Assembly (NCBI RefSeq): GCF_937123705.1
Contig: NZ_CAKZKO010000010.1
Coordinates: 1 to 64,000, forward strand
Direction of reading: 5' to 3'
DNA: 64,000 nucleotides
Source of the DNA: an uncultured Paraglaciecola sp.
GTDB taxonomy: Bacteria > Pseudomonadota > Gammaproteobacteria > Enterobacterales > Alteromonadaceae
A program made the position numbers and the translations under genes. Shown here in pieces: positions 53,189 through 63,463 of this stretch; positions within the stretch are counted from its first letter, which is position 1; each line of letters opens with the position of its first letter. The notes below the pieces were generated by a model, which saw only the letters and a program-made list of their open reading frames with translations, had not been told where the DNA came from and made no database searches.

Positions 53189-55096
53189 TCATACTTTTTT
53201 GGTAAAGGTCACCACTTCGCCCGAGGCGCACAATTGTTGCGCCTCAACCTTGCTGCATGATTGATCTATTTTAAGTAAACCAATACCTGCGCCATTTGAA
53301 AGTGTTGTTAGCTTATGACCATTAGGTTTACGGTGCCTCACTCGCATATTTCGTCTTTGAGTAAACCAATTGAGGGGTGAATATTTACTATAAAAAATGC
53401 GGTTAAGCTTATCGAACCATTTTAGTAATCTATCGGGAAACTCGTTCTTAATACCACTACTGGTTATCTGGGTGATACTTGGACTGTTTTGCCTAAATCT
53501 CAGCCGAATATCATACACAAAAGAATAATGGACATCTCCCGATAGGATCACAAAGTTAGGAGGTGTTTTGCGATTCCGAAAAATATTTAACATCACACTG
53601 GCGGTGCCTTTGTGGGCCATCCAGTTTTCTGCGTCCACTGTTAGCGCTTTGCCAAAAAACGTAAAAATGCGCTGTATGGTTTCGATGAACTTCACCCCAA
53701 AAATAGGTGCTGCCGAGACCATAATCACGGAATCTTGACCAATTAATTCTTGCTGCAAATCAGTTAAGGCTTCCCAATCCATTAAGCCTGATGGTTTACT
53801 TAGGCTATACTCCGATCGCCAGCGTTGGGTTCGGGTATCTAATACAACTAATTTAGGGGTAGTTTCTAAGCTGTAATGCCAGTGTTCCCAGTCGAGTACC
53901 TGCTGCACTAGCTTGTCATGCTGCTCAATACCATTTTCAGTAAAATGTGTGTGGCAGGATTTATATAAGGGGTGTAACTTCGCAGGGTCGTTGCCCCAGC
54001 CTTGACATAACCAATAGCCAACCAAGGCATTGCCGACTATGCGTTTAGCAAATAGGTTACCGTATACCGCGTCTTCCCAGCCGCGAGTTAGATTCCAATC
54101 ATCGGTAATATCGTGATCATCAAAAATCATATACACCTGTACATGGGCCAATGCTCGTCTGACCTTATCTAACCCAGCCACAAAATGTTGAATGATGGCG
54201 TGTTCATCGTCAAATTTTTGTTTAAATGCTATGGGTATAGCGTCGCTAGAAATCTGTACTTGTTGCCACATTTCAGGCGACCAAGTGAGAATATACATGG
54301 CCATTACTTCGGCAAAAGAAATTAAGTGATTACTGGCATTAACCGAAGTAAAGATAGGCTTGCGTTTACCAGCAAAAAATTGACGATAAGTGTTAGCGGT
54401 GCTGGGATCGTCTGGCAATAATTCTGGGCGCTGATAAAAGCAGTGAGGGTGGTCAAATAGCGCCTGACTATTGTTGATTGTGGCCCCTTCAAGTTCTTCG
54501 TGAAACAAACCTAATTTCTCAATGGTCTGTTGAATTGCCACTAGAGTGGGTCCCGCCACATCGTCAGTATAAATTTGATCACCGGACATCATTAGTAAGT
54601 CAGGGGATTCAACTTGTCTAGCTATTGCTAACTCAATTTGCTGATCAACTACTACTAACCCATCATCACTATTATGGTGAGGTTTACGACAAGAGCCATG
54701 TAACATTTTCCCAATCTGTTTGTTGATTACAAAGCTGGGAGAGGATTGTCCTTTATAAAGTAGCGCGGGTATTAACTCACATAGATTGTGATGACTACCA
54801 TCTATATGGTGCAACTGAATGTCGTAGCTCACTCGACTGTTAGATGCAATTTCTGACGTGGGGGTTAAGGTGATTAAGTTAACAAAAGCGTGAGTCCCTA
54901 CTTGTACTTGTGATAGTTGTTGTTCGTCTAACCGCCCAGAAAACCATGTGGTTTTTTGTTGAGGATTAAACAATTTTACAGAAAAGGCGTAGGCTTGATT
55001 GGTCATTAGCCAAAAGCAAACTTGTTTGGTAGAGGCTCGCCGAACTATAGGTCCGGCAAGTATTTTTGGTAATTCAGATGAGATATTTTCTGTCAA
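53189..55096 (-). CDS. PhoD-like metallophosphatase, no signal peptide
   Basis: A 635-residue protein of the PhoD-like family with no visible Tat or Sec signal, so probably cytoplasmic unless exported otherwise. It has an N-terminal beta domain, then HGSCRKPHH, MMSGDQIYTDDVAGP (metal-binding), FDDHDITDDW and VILSGDVHYSF. It is quite different from the Tat-exported protein at 7210-8868. It lies 30 bases downstream of the S1/P1 nuclease on the same strand, suggesting a phosphate-scavenging pair. Confidence 0.85.
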   Translation of the reverse strand: MTENISSELPKILAGPIVRRASTKQVCFWLMTNQAYAFSVKLFNPQQKTTWFSGRLDEQQLSQVQVGTHAFVNLITLTPTSEIASNSRVSYDIQLHHIDGSHHNLCELIPALLYKGQSSPSFVINKQIGKMLHGSCRKPHHNSDDGLVVVDQQIELAIARQVESPDLLMMSGDQIYTDDVAGPTLVAIQQTIEKLGLFHEELEGATINNSQALFDHPHCFYQRPELLPDDPSTANTYRQFFAGKRKPIFTSVNASNHLISFAEVMAMYILTWSPEMWQQVQISSDAIPIAFKQKFDDEHAIIQHFVAGLDKVRRALAHVQVYMIFDDHDITDDWNLTRGWEDAVYGNLFAKRIVGNALVGYWLCQGWGNDPAKLHPLYKSCHTHFTENGIEQHDKLVQQVLDWEHWHYSLETTPKLVVLDTRTQRWRSEYSLSKPSGLMDWEALTDLQQELIGQDSVIMVSAAPIFGVKFIETIQRIFTFFGKALTVDAENWMAHKGTASVMLNIFRNRKTPPNFVILSGDVHYSFVYDIRLRFRQNSPSITQITSSGIKNEFPDRLLKWFDKLNRIFYSKYSPLNWFTQRRNMRVRHRKPNGHKLTTLSNGAGIGLLKIDQSCSKVEAQQLCASGEVVTFTKKV

Positions 55097-55126
55097 ACTC
55101 AGTAGGCATCTAGTAATTAAAACAAG

Positions 55127-55903
55127 TTATTGAAGTGCAGCATTAAGATAGGCTGCAATCCTAACACCAGCCATTTGTAAACGCTGTTTTACTGTTGGCA
55201 AGTTCTGATATTGGTACTCCCATGATAATTTGTCTTGGTCAGGGTAAACAAGGGCGCGGATTTTAGCGCTTTCTGCTATCCATACTTTTGGATCGATTTC
55301 TTTCCATTGATTAGCTTGTTTTTCAGAAATCTTACGGTTTAATATATCGGTCCATTCGCTATAAGACAGTTTTTGCTGGTCTATCAAACCAGAGTCCCAA
55401 ACTCTGTGTAAATTGGAATCTTCCCAAAAAAACTTTAATTTTACATCGTTACCGCCTCTATCTTTGCCATTTCCGGCGTGAAATGGCTGATGTAAGTCAC
55501 CAATAATATGGACAATAAATTTTAACGCAGTTTGCTTTTCGGCAAGACTGGTTTGTTTACTTTTTAGTTGCTTGGTAAACATTTCTAACGCGGTGACAGC
55601 GTTGCCTTCAGGTGGCGGCGCTACCTCAGCATAGGTTTTACCGTCAAACACATTGACGTAGTGCCAAGGGCTGGCTGTTTCTTGCCAAAATTTGCTAGGG
55701 TGGGAGCGCATTTCGTCGGCATAGGTCGACACTTCGGCTAAGGTTTCATTTTCTAGTAATTTATCTATAGCGAGTTGCGCTTTAGATGTGAGATGTTGCT
55801 GCGCAATAGCACCCGTTACGCGATGGCCTGTTTTTCCCCAACTTAACGCTTGAAAACTTATGGCCGCCGCGGCTACGCCAAAAATCAGTTTTTTTATTTT
55901 CAT
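55127..55903 (-). CDS. S1/P1 family single-strand nuclease
   Basis: A 258-residue exported nuclease. Signal peptide cleavage before WGKTGH would expose Trp as first residue, as required for the tri-zinc site. Further ligands are in YADEMR, WHYVNV and IGDLHQPFHAG. S1/P1 enzymes degrade single-stranded DNA and RNA to 5'-nucleotides. It follows mpl closely and precedes the PhoD-like gene. Confidence 0.9.
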   Translation of the reverse strand: MKIKKLIFGVAAAAISFQALSWGKTGHRVTGAIAQQHLTSKAQLAIDKLLENETLAEVSTYADEMRSHPSKFWQETASPWHYVNVFDGKTYAEVAPPPEGNAVTALEMFTKQLKSKQTSLAEKQTALKFIVHIIGDLHQPFHAGNGKDRGGNDVKLKFFWEDSNLHRVWDSGLIDQQKLSYSEWTDILNRKISEKQANQWKEIDPKVWIAESAKIRALVYPDQDKLSWEYQYQNLPTVKQRLQMAGVRIAAYLNAALQ

Positions 55904-55915
55904 TTTTTATCTCTT

Positions 55916-57271
55916 TTATTTATTCAATTGTTCGAGTTGTTCTGTCAGTAACTCATGTATTCCACCAAAACTACCATTGCTCATCACTAAGATGTGATCT
56001 CCTGGTTGAGCATAAGATACTATAGATTTTACTAAATGGTTTATTTCTGTATATACCATGGCAGTGACTTTGCTTTGCGCTAGCAAATCATCCATTGACC
56101 AAGTTAAATTTGAAGGTTCAAAAATAAACACTTGGTCGGCATTGTCCCAAGAGCCGGCTAAGGTATCTTTGTGAACCCCCATTTTCATTGTGTTGGAACG
56201 GGGCTCTAGTACCGCTAAAATACGTGCTTCCCCTACTTTGGCTCGCAGTCCATCGACTGTGTAGGCTATAGCGGTGGGATGATGGGCAAAATCATCATAT
56301 ATGGTCATGCCATGTACTTTAGCTTTCACTTCCATACGACGTTTTACATTGACGAATTGTCTCAAGGCTTCAATCGCCACGTTGCTTTTCACGCCACTAT
56401 GCTTGGCGGCGGCAATGGCCATCAGAGCATTGTTTACGTTATGCTCGCCTATTAAGTCCCAGTTTACTATGCCTTGGCTTTCACCTTTAAACATCACCTC
56501 AAAAGCACTGCCTTGTGCGTTGCAGTTTTGTACTTGCCAATCACCGCCCGTGTATTGGACTGGAGTCCAACATCCCAAATCTAACACCTTACGTAAGTTG
56601 TTGTCTGACTTAGGCAAGAGCACTAAACCATTATTCGGCACCATGCGTAGGAGGTGGTTAAACTGTTTTTGGATATCAGATAAATCATCAAAAATATCGG
56701 CATGATCAAATTCAAGGTTATTCATGACTAACGTACGCGGGCGGTAATGCACAAATTTAGAGCGCTTATCAAAAAAGGCGCTGTCGTATTCATCTGCTTC
56801 AATCACAAAAAATGGGGTTTCACCTAAACGTGCAGACACATCAAAATTTTGTGGAATGCCACCAATTAAAAAACCTGGCTTGAGACCGGCATACTCTAAA
56901 ATCCACGCCAACATGCTCGAAGTACTGGTTTTACCGTGGGTGCCAGATACGGCCAATACCCAACGATCTTTAAGTACATTTTCAAGCAGCCATTGGGGGC
57001 CACTGGTGTAGGGAAGGTTGCGATCGAGTACATACTCAACCGCTTCATTACCGCGAGACAAAGCATTACCTATCACTACTATATCGGGTTCGTTATCAAA
57101 TTGGCTTGGGTCGTACCCTTGAAATAACTCAATGCCTAATGACTCTAACTGTGTGCTCATAGGTGGATATACGTTGCTGTCAGAGCCTGTGACTGTATGT
57201 CCTAATTCTTTAGCGATAGCTGCGATGCCGCCCATAAAGGTGCCGCAGATACCTAAAATATGTAGATGCAT
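55916..57271 (-). CDS. mpl: UDP-N-acetylmuramate:L-alanyl-gamma-D-glutamyl-meso-diaminopimelate ligase
   Basis: A 451-residue Mur ligase of the Mpl type. N-terminal GICGTFMGGIAAIAKELGH, ATP loop SGTHGKTSTSSM, then YDDFAHHPTAI and LEPRSNTMKMG. It attaches recovered tripeptide to UDP-MurNAc in wall recycling. It is divergent from fbp. Confidence 0.96.
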   Translation of the reverse strand: MHLHILGICGTFMGGIAAIAKELGHTVTGSDSNVYPPMSTQLESLGIELFQGYDPSQFDNEPDIVVIGNALSRGNEAVEYVLDRNLPYTSGPQWLLENVLKDRWVLAVSGTHGKTSTSSMLAWILEYAGLKPGFLIGGIPQNFDVSARLGETPFFVIEADEYDSAFFDKRSKFVHYRPRTLVMNNLEFDHADIFDDLSDIQKQFNHLLRMVPNNGLVLLPKSDNNLRKVLDLGCWTPVQYTGGDWQVQNCNAQGSAFEVMFKGESQGIVNWDLIGEHNVNNALMAIAAAKHSGVKSNVAIEALRQFVNVKRRMEVKAKVHGMTIYDDFAHHPTAIAYTVDGLRAKVGEARILAVLEPRSNTMKMGVHKDTLAGSWDNADQVFIFEPSNLTWSMDDLLAQSKVTAMVYTEINHLVKSIVSYAQPGDHILVMSNGSFGGIHELLTEQLEQLNK

Positions 57272-57515
57272 AGAATGCCGTAAAAAATGTCTAAGGAGGA
57301 TAGATTACCAGATCAAAGATCCCTTACCCAATCAACAATGTAAAAAAGTACGTCTTTGAGGCAACGATATCTAAAAGCACTTCATACTTAGGTTATAAAG
57401 AATACGTTTTGGTTGCTGAGTTTCTTGATTTTTGTAGGTACAATCAAAGCGATAGTACAAAATTACTTAAAACCCATTTGTCGCAACCCTAACACTAAAA
57501 GGTATTGACTCCGAA

Positions 57516-58484
57516 ATGAAAAGACTTAATTCGCAACTTCAAGAAGATGGCGCCCCGATGGAGCTAATCCTGCTTTTAAGAACATTATTAGCGGGCTGTA
57601 AGGAAATTTCTTTTAGGGTGAGTCAAGGTGCACTAGCGGGTGTATTGGGATCAACCTTAAGTGAAAACGTACAAGGTGAGACGCAAAAGAAGCTAGATGT
57701 TATTTCTAATCAAATTCTAAAAGACATTCTAAGTGAGTCAGGTTATGTAAAAGCCATTTCTTCTGAAGAAGAAGACGATGTGGTTGCTTGTAACCCAGAA
57801 GGCAAATATTTGGTGAGTTTTGACCCTTTAGATGGCTCGTCAAACACCGATATCAACAGCCTAATTGGAACAATTTTTTCAATCACCCATGCACCACAAT
57901 GGATGGATGCAGATGATCCTTCTGCTTTTTTACAACCCGGCTCTCAAAGTGTTGCCGCGGGTTATGTGTTGTATGGCCCTTCGGCGATGTTAGCTTTAAC
58001 CACTGGTCGTGGCACGCATATTTATACCTTAGATAAAACCCATGGAGGGTTTTTACTTACAAAGGCAAATATCCAAGTGCCAGAACAAACATCTGAATTT
58101 TCTATCAATGCCTCAAATCAACGTCATTGGGAGCCACCGATTAAAGCCTATATCGATGATTTGCTAGCAGGAACAGAAGGCCCAAGAGAAAAAGATTACA
58201 ACATGCGCTGGGTAGCAGCCATGGTGGGTGACATTCACCGCGTATTGTGCCGAGGCGGTATTTTTATGTACCCATACGACAAGCGGGATCCAACTAAGGC
58301 GGGTAAATTACGTTTGTTATATGAAGCCAATCCTATGGCCTTTCTAGTCGAACAAGCCGGTGGTTTAGCCAATACCGGAGCAGGGCGAATTATGGAGGTC
58401 ATGCCGACTGAAATCCATCAGCGAGTGCCGGTATTAATTGGTTCAAAAGACGAAGTTGAGGCGTGTTTAGAATATTATAACTAG
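57516..58484 (+). CDS. fbp: Class 1 fructose-1,6-bisphosphatase
   Basis: A 322-residue gluconeogenic enzyme. Metal site [10 protein letters not shown] with D residues preserved, SSEEED upstream and [14 protein letters not shown] near the end. It hydrolyses fructose 1,6-bisphosphate. A perfect hairpin terminator follows. Confidence 0.96.
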   Translation: MKRLNSQLQEDGAPMELILLLRTLLAGCKEISFRVSQGALAGVLGSTLSENVQGETQKKLDVISNQILKDILSESGYVKAISSEEEDDVVACNPEGKYLVSFDPLDGSSNTDINSLIGTIFSITHAPQWMDADDPSAFLQPGSQSVAAGYVLYGPSAMLALTTGRGTHIYTLDKTHGGFLLTKANIQVPEQTSEFSINASNQRHWEPPIKAYIDDLLAGTEGPREKDYNMRWVAAMVGDIHRVLCRGGIFMYPYDKRDPTKAGKLRLLYEANPMAFLVEQAGGLANTGAGRIMEVMPTEIHQRVPVLIGSKDEVEACLEYYN

Positions 58485-58510
58485 TCTAAACATAGAGCAT
58501 TAAGTAACGT

Positions 58511-58541
58511 AAAAAAGGTGAACCCAAGGTTCACCTTTTTT
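58511..58541 (+). terminator. Bidirectional terminator between fbp and the DUF885 gene
   Basis: Perfect 14-bp stem AAAAAAGGTGAACC / GGTTCACCTTTTTT around CAA. It can serve both convergent genes. Confidence 0.92.
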
Positions 58542-58554
58542 AGTTTAACCCACG

Positions 58555-60402
58555 CTATTGTTGTGATTTAATCCAACTCTGTACTTTGGTTTCGAGAATA
58601 TTTAAAGGCACCGGTCCATCTTTTAAGATTTCGTCATGAAAACCACGAATATCAAATTTTTCTCCTAAGGCTTCTTTAGCTGTGGCCCTTAGTTCCATAA
58701 TTTTTAGTTTACCGATTAAATAGGCGGTGGCTTGCCCTGGCATGGCGATATAACGTTCAATGGCTTTAACTGAGTCATTTTCTGGATTAGGGGTGTTGGC
58801 TATCAAATATTCAATAGCTTGTTCGCGGCTCCATTTCTTAGCATGAATCCCAGTGTCTACCACTAATCGACAGGCTCGCCATAATTCCATGGCTAAGCGG
58901 CCAAAATCAGAATAGGGATCTTGATAAAATCCCATGTCTTTGGCTAATTCTTCTGAATATAATCCCCATCCTTCGGTATAGGCGGTAAACGATACGTATT
59001 TTCGAAACTCAGGGATCCCTTCTAATTCTTGCGCAATAGCCCGTTGCATATGATGCCCAGGAATGCCTTCATGGTAGGCCAAAGCTTCCATCTGATAATT
59101 TGGCATATCTTGCATGTTGTACAAGTTTGCGTAATAAGTGCCAGGGCGGGAACCGTCTTTTGAAGGACTTTGATAAAATGCTTTGCCGGCTGATTTTTCT
59201 CTAAACGCTTCGACGCGTTTGACTTGCATTCGGGCTTTGGGTGTTAAACCAAAATATTCGGGAATTTTAGCTTCCATGATATCAATCAAATTTTTTGCTT
59301 CAACCATGTAGGCTTCACGCCCCGCATCTGTGTTGGGGTAGTTAAACTCGTCGGCATTTCTCATAAATAAGAAAAATTCATTTAAGGTGCCCTTAAATTC
59401 TACTTTCTGCATGATTTCACCCATGGCATCATGAATACGTGCCACGTTTTGTAAACCAAGTTGATGCACTTGTTCTGCATCTAGGTCTGTGGTGGTAAAC
59501 CAAGCCAAACGGTTTTTATACCATTTATCACCCTCAGGTAAACGCCAAACACCATCTCCTTCAGGAGACAATTGGCGTTGCTGTTTTAATTCTTGGATCA
59601 TATTTTGATAGGCAGGAAAAACAGATTGATTCAGCGCACGTTCGGCATCTGCCATTAATGTTGATTTTTCAGTTGCGGTTAGCTCAAGTGCATTGACCTT
59701 AGTTTTGAAATCAGCCCAAATGGTCGAGTCTTGAGATGTCTCATCAAAAGGCTTGCCAGCGACCACATTTTGCGATGCTTGTATCATTTTGTCATAAGCC
59801 CATTTAGGCGGAAACACACCTAACTTTTCACGGGTTCTTAACTGCTCGATTACTTGAGTAAACATGGTGTTCACGCCATTCAATCGAGCGACATAGGCTT
59901 TGGCGTCATCCATATTTGTCACACTATGAATATTGATCAAAAAACTCGGTACTAAGGTATGAAAAGCCCGATATTGATGCATGATGTAGGTGTGGTGTCG
60001 AAATTCATCATTTGCTAATCGCCTTTTGATATCTGTTATGGCTACTTTAATGCTGAGTTTTTGTTGGGCGTTTAGCTTGGCCATTTCAAACTTTTGTAAA
60101 TCGACTAAGCGTTTTTCTAACAGTGCTCTGGTTTCATTCTTCGTGGCTTCAGATATATCATCCCACTTGTCGTAATCCCATTTGTAACCACGATAACTTT
60201 GACTTTGAGGTGATCGTTTTAAGTCTGTTTGATACATCTCTGCGAAATACTGCGCTAACTTTTCGGAATCATTTTGATTTAGGGTTTGTGACACTTCTGT
60301 CGTGACTTCAGCCACTTGTGTTGACTCAGTTGTTTGCGGCGAACACCCGGTTATGGCAATAGCGAGCGCACCTAAAGGTAAAACTTTTAAAAGTCTTTTC
60401 AT
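58555..60402 (-). CDS. DUF885 family lipoprotein (putative metallopeptidase)
   Basis: A 615-residue lipoprotein with the lipobox ITGC (Cys about 20). The family's hallmark HEGIPGHHMQ occurs near residue 445, with a conserved YTEGWGLYSE downstream, suggesting a zinc peptidase. DUF885 proteins are exported and of uncertain substrate. Convergent with fbp. Confidence 0.88.
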   Translation of the reverse strand: MKRLLKVLPLGALAIAITGCSPQTTESTQVAEVTTEVSQTLNQNDSEKLAQYFAEMYQTDLKRSPQSQSYRGYKWDYDKWDDISEATKNETRALLEKRLVDLQKFEMAKLNAQQKLSIKVAITDIKRRLANDEFRHHTYIMHQYRAFHTLVPSFLINIHSVTNMDDAKAYVARLNGVNTMFTQVIEQLRTREKLGVFPPKWAYDKMIQASQNVVAGKPFDETSQDSTIWADFKTKVNALELTATEKSTLMADAERALNQSVFPAYQNMIQELKQQRQLSPEGDGVWRLPEGDKWYKNRLAWFTTTDLDAEQVHQLGLQNVARIHDAMGEIMQKVEFKGTLNEFFLFMRNADEFNYPNTDAGREAYMVEAKNLIDIMEAKIPEYFGLTPKARMQVKRVEAFREKSAGKAFYQSPSKDGSRPGTYYANLYNMQDMPNYQMEALAYHEGIPGHHMQRAIAQELEGIPEFRKYVSFTAYTEGWGLYSEELAKDMGFYQDPYSDFGRLAMELWRACRLVVDTGIHAKKWSREQAIEYLIANTPNPENDSVKAIERYIAMPGQATAYLIGKLKIMELRATAKEALGEKFDIRGFHDEILKDGPVPLNILETKVQSWIKSQQ

Positions 60403-60512
60403 TAACTGTTCCTACTTGATTTTTTAGTTTTTCTTGGGATAACGATAAAGGTTAACAGAATATATTGAAGAAGGGGCTGAAATGATTGTCAGCCCCTGAA
60501 GTTAAGGTTTAA

Positions 60513-62507
60513 TTACAATAGTGGTGCTATTACCAAGCTCACTATGGCCATGACATTGATTAAGATATTCATTGAAGGGCCAGAGGTATCTTTAAAGGGG
60601 TCGCCAACAGTATCGCCTACCACTACAGCGGCATGGGTGTCGGAGCCTTTGCCGCCTAAGTTGCCTTTTTCAACGTACTTTTTAGCGTTATCCCATGCGC
60701 CCCCAGCGTTAGCCATCATCAGTGCCAGCAGCACGCAGCCTAATAACGCTCCGCCTAACATGCCGCCTAGGGCATAGGCGCCTAATCCAAATCCAATCAA
60801 GGGAGGTACACCAACGGCTATCACACCCGGTAATATCATTTTTTTCAGTGCTGCTTGGGTGGCAATATCCACGCATCGGCCGTTATCGGGTTCTGCTGTG
60901 CCTTCCATTAATCCGTCAATTTCTCTAAATTGACGACGAATTTCTTTGATCATTTCAAATGCGGCATCACCTACAGCTGTCATAGTAATAGAGGCAATTA
61001 AAAACGGTAGCAAGCCGCCGATAAATAATCCGATCAAAACCATTGGATTGCCCAAATTTAAGGTGAAATCTGGGTATTTGTGCACCAAAGTTTCGATAAA
61101 AGCGGCAATAATAGCAAGGGCTGCAAGAGCCGCCGCACCTATAGCAAAACCTTTACCAATGGCTGCGGTTGTATTGCCCAGCTCATCGAGTGAGTCGGTA
61201 ATAGCGCGGGTTTCTTCACCTAATCCGGCCATTTCTGCTATGCCACCGGCGTTATCAGCAACCGGACCATAAGCATCGATCGCCATAGTGATCCCCACAG
61301 TGGCTAACATGCCCACCGCGGCTATGCCTACGCCGTATAAACCCGATAGTTGGGTTGAAGCAAAAATAATCGCGCAAATGGTTAGCACCGGAATAACCAC
61401 AGATTGCATGCCGACCGCCAAGCCGGTAATCATCACAGTGGCTGGGCCGGTTTCACCGGATTCGGCAATTTGGCGCACAGGTTTAGACGCGGTGTAATAT
61501 TCTGTCACTAATCCTATAATAATACCGCCTACAGCGCCTGCTACCACGGCCCACCACACATTGGTATTCACCCCAAGTTTGGCCACCACAAAATACGCCA
61601 CTATTATAAAAATAAGCGCCGCCGACATAGTGCCGGCACGCAGCGCGACTTCAGGCTTACTGGAAGACATTAATTTAACCAGCACTATGCCTGCCACTGA
61701 GCACAATAAACCGGTAGATGCCAAAGCCAAAGGCAAAAACATTAACGATTCGCGGCTCCCCAGCACTCCTATCACCATAGTCGAGGCAATGGCAATAGTG
61801 GCAATCATGGAGCCACAGTAAGACTCAAAAATATCAGACCCCATACCGGCTACATCGCCTACGTTGTCACCTACATTGTCGGCGATAACCCCTGGATTAC
61901 GAGGGTCGTCTTCCGGAATGCCAGCTTCAATTTTGCCCACTAAATCAGCGCCCACATCGGCACTTTTGGTGAAAATACCGCCGCCCACTCGAGAAAATAA
62001 AGCCACTATAGATGCACCCATGCCAAATCCGTGAATGATATGAGCGGTGGCAGGATCACCGCCAAAAAACCAATACAGTGAACCTAAACCAAGCAGCCCC
62101 ATAGATGCCACACACAACCCCATGACCGAGCCGCCCATAAAGGCGATAGTTAATGCTGCCGCCGGCCCTTTTTCATGTGCTGCTTGGGTGGTACGTACGT
62201 TAGCTTTTGTGGCGGTAAACATGCCCATATAGCCTGCAAAAGCCGAACATAAAGCTCCCGCCGTGAAGGCTAAAGTGGTGTATTTTCCTAGCGAAAAAAA
62301 CAAGGCAATACCCACCACTAAGGCAAAGATAAACAGCATTTTATATTCGCGGTGCATAAAGACCATGGCACCATGATGAATAGCATCCCCAATTTTGGTG
62401 ATGCTGGTATCTGTCGCCGGTGAATTTTTGATCATGATATATATAACAAACGCACAAATTAGGCCTGCCAATCCCAAGATAGGTGGCAGATAGAATAGTT
62501 CAGTCAT
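60513..62507 (-). CDS. hppA: Membrane-bound ion-translocating pyrophosphatase
   Basis: A 664-residue, about 16-span protein. ATG 62507 ([13 protein letters not shown]) is chosen; an upstream in-frame start adds a peptide not seen in the family. The pyrophosphate site [20 protein letters not shown] and [20 protein letters not shown] is intact. [14 protein letters not shown] carries Ala where potassium-independent enzymes have Lys, so a potassium-dependent class, pumping Na+ or H+, is expected. Pump ion is not certain. Confidence 0.95.
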   Translation of the reverse strand: MTELFYLPPILGLAGLICAFVIYIMIKNSPATDTSITKIGDAIHHGAMVFMHREYKMLFIFALVVGIALFFSLGKYTTLAFTAGALCSAFAGYMGMFTATKANVRTTQAAHEKGPAAALTIAFMGGSVMGLCVASMGLLGLGSLYWFFGGDPATAHIIHGFGMGASIVALFSRVGGGIFTKSADVGADLVGKIEAGIPEDDPRNPGVIADNVGDNVGDVAGMGSDIFESYCGSMIATIAIASTMVIGVLGSRESLMFLPLALASTGLLCSVAGIVLVKLMSSSKPEVALRAGTMSAALIFIIVAYFVVAKLGVNTNVWWAVVAGAVGGIIIGLVTEYYTASKPVRQIAESGETGPATVMITGLAVGMQSVVIPVLTICAIIFASTQLSGLYGVGIAAVGMLATVGITMAIDAYGPVADNAGGIAEMAGLGEETRAITDSLDELGNTTAAIGKGFAIGAAALAALAIIAAFIETLVHKYPDFTLNLGNPMVLIGLFIGGLLPFLIASITMTAVGDAAFEMIKEIRRQFREIDGLMEGTAEPDNGRCVDIATQAALKKMILPGVIAVGVPPLIGFGLGAYALGGMLGGALLGCVLLALMMANAGGAWDNAKKYVEKGNLGGKGSDTHAAVVVGDTVGDPFKDTSGPSMNILINVMAIVSLVIAPLL

Positions 62508-62821
62508 AAAGTTTCCCAGAGTTAATGTAGTAATCACACAAAGCCAAGTATCTTTGAACAACACAAAAACAGCTCGGTTTTGTATACCCGTTACGCCAAT
62601 TCCTCATTGCCTACAACTTTCATGAGTATTTGGCTATTTTATTGTTTTATTTACAAATTATTAACATTGTTAATGCCACTATAACGAGATATTTGTATTT
62701 AGTTCAAGTTTTAATCATTAATTGCCCTAAGTGTACGTTTTAATCACCTTGTTGAGTTTCAAATTGAGCGTCTACCCTCTATAATCTCGCCCCATAAATT
62801 TAAGCAACTTTAGGTAATACT
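62508..62821. other. 314-base divergent region between hppA and ppa
   Basis: AT-rich control region for two divergent pyrophosphatase genes. It holds the ppa promoter candidate at 62757-62785. No further gene or strong hairpin is seen. Confidence 0.5.
62757..62785 (+). promoter_or_regulatory. Candidate sigma-70 promoter of ppa
   Basis: Perfect -10 TATAAT at 62780-62785, with a weak -35 TTTCAA at 62757-62762 and 17-bp spacing. Transcription would start about 30 bases before the ppa ATG. Confidence 0.5.
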
Positions 62822-63370
62822 ATGAGCCTCAATGCCGTACCCGCTGGTAAAAACTTGCCAGAAGAAATTAATGTAATAATCGAAATTCCTGCCCACTCTG
62901 ATCCTGTTAAATACGAAGTAGATAAAGATTCAGGTGCGATTTTTGTAGACCGTTTTATGTCTACTTGTATGCATTACCCTACTAACTATGGGTATGTACC
63001 CCACACTTTATCTGAAGATGGCGATCCAGCAGACGTTTTGGTGTTATCCCCTTTCCCACTTATGGCTGGCTCGGTCATTAAATGCCGCCCAGTAGGGGTG
63101 TTGAAAATGACTGATGAGTCAGGTATCGATGCAAAAATCTTGGCCGTGCCTATCGATAAGTTATCAACTATTTACCGTGGCATTACTGATATTGATCAAA
63201 TCCCTGAGCTGACCAAGCAACAAATTCAACATTTCTTCGAGCATTACAAAGATTTAGAGCCTAACAAGTGGGTGAAAATTGAAGGTTGGGAAGACGCCGC
63301 CGCCGCTAAAGCTGAGTTAGTGAATAGCGTGAAGTTATACGAAGCCGCAGAAGAAAAACCTGCTTTTTAA
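62822..63370 (+). CDS. ppa: Inorganic pyrophosphatase
   Basis: A 182-residue soluble family I pyrophosphatase. Signature [38 protein letters not shown] and [10 protein letters not shown] with all metal Asp residues. It drives biosynthesis by removing pyrophosphate. It is divergent to hppA, so the cell has both a soluble and an energy-conserving enzyme. Confidence 0.97.
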   Translation: MSLNAVPAGKNLPEEINVIIEIPAHSDPVKYEVDKDSGAIFVDRFMSTCMHYPTNYGYVPHTLSEDGDPADVLVLSPFPLMAGSVIKCRPVGVLKMTDESGIDAKILAVPIDKLSTIYRGITDIDQIPELTKQQIQHFFEHYKDLEPNKWVKIEGWEDAAAAKAELVNSVKLYEAAEEKPAF

Positions 63371-63389
63371 AGGTTATTTGTTTGCATAA

Positions 63390-63424
63390 AAAAAACGCCC
63401 TATGAACTTCATAGGGCGTTTTTT
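63390..63424 (+). terminator. Bidirectional terminator after ppa
   Basis: Perfect 17-bp inverted repeat (AAAAAACGCCCTATGAA / TTCATAGGGCGTTTTTT) with one central C. It serves ppa and the convergent cytochrome gene. Confidence 0.92.
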
Positions 63425-63463
63425 ATAGGTTGCTAAAATCTAGGTCTGCTTTACAGTTTTCAC

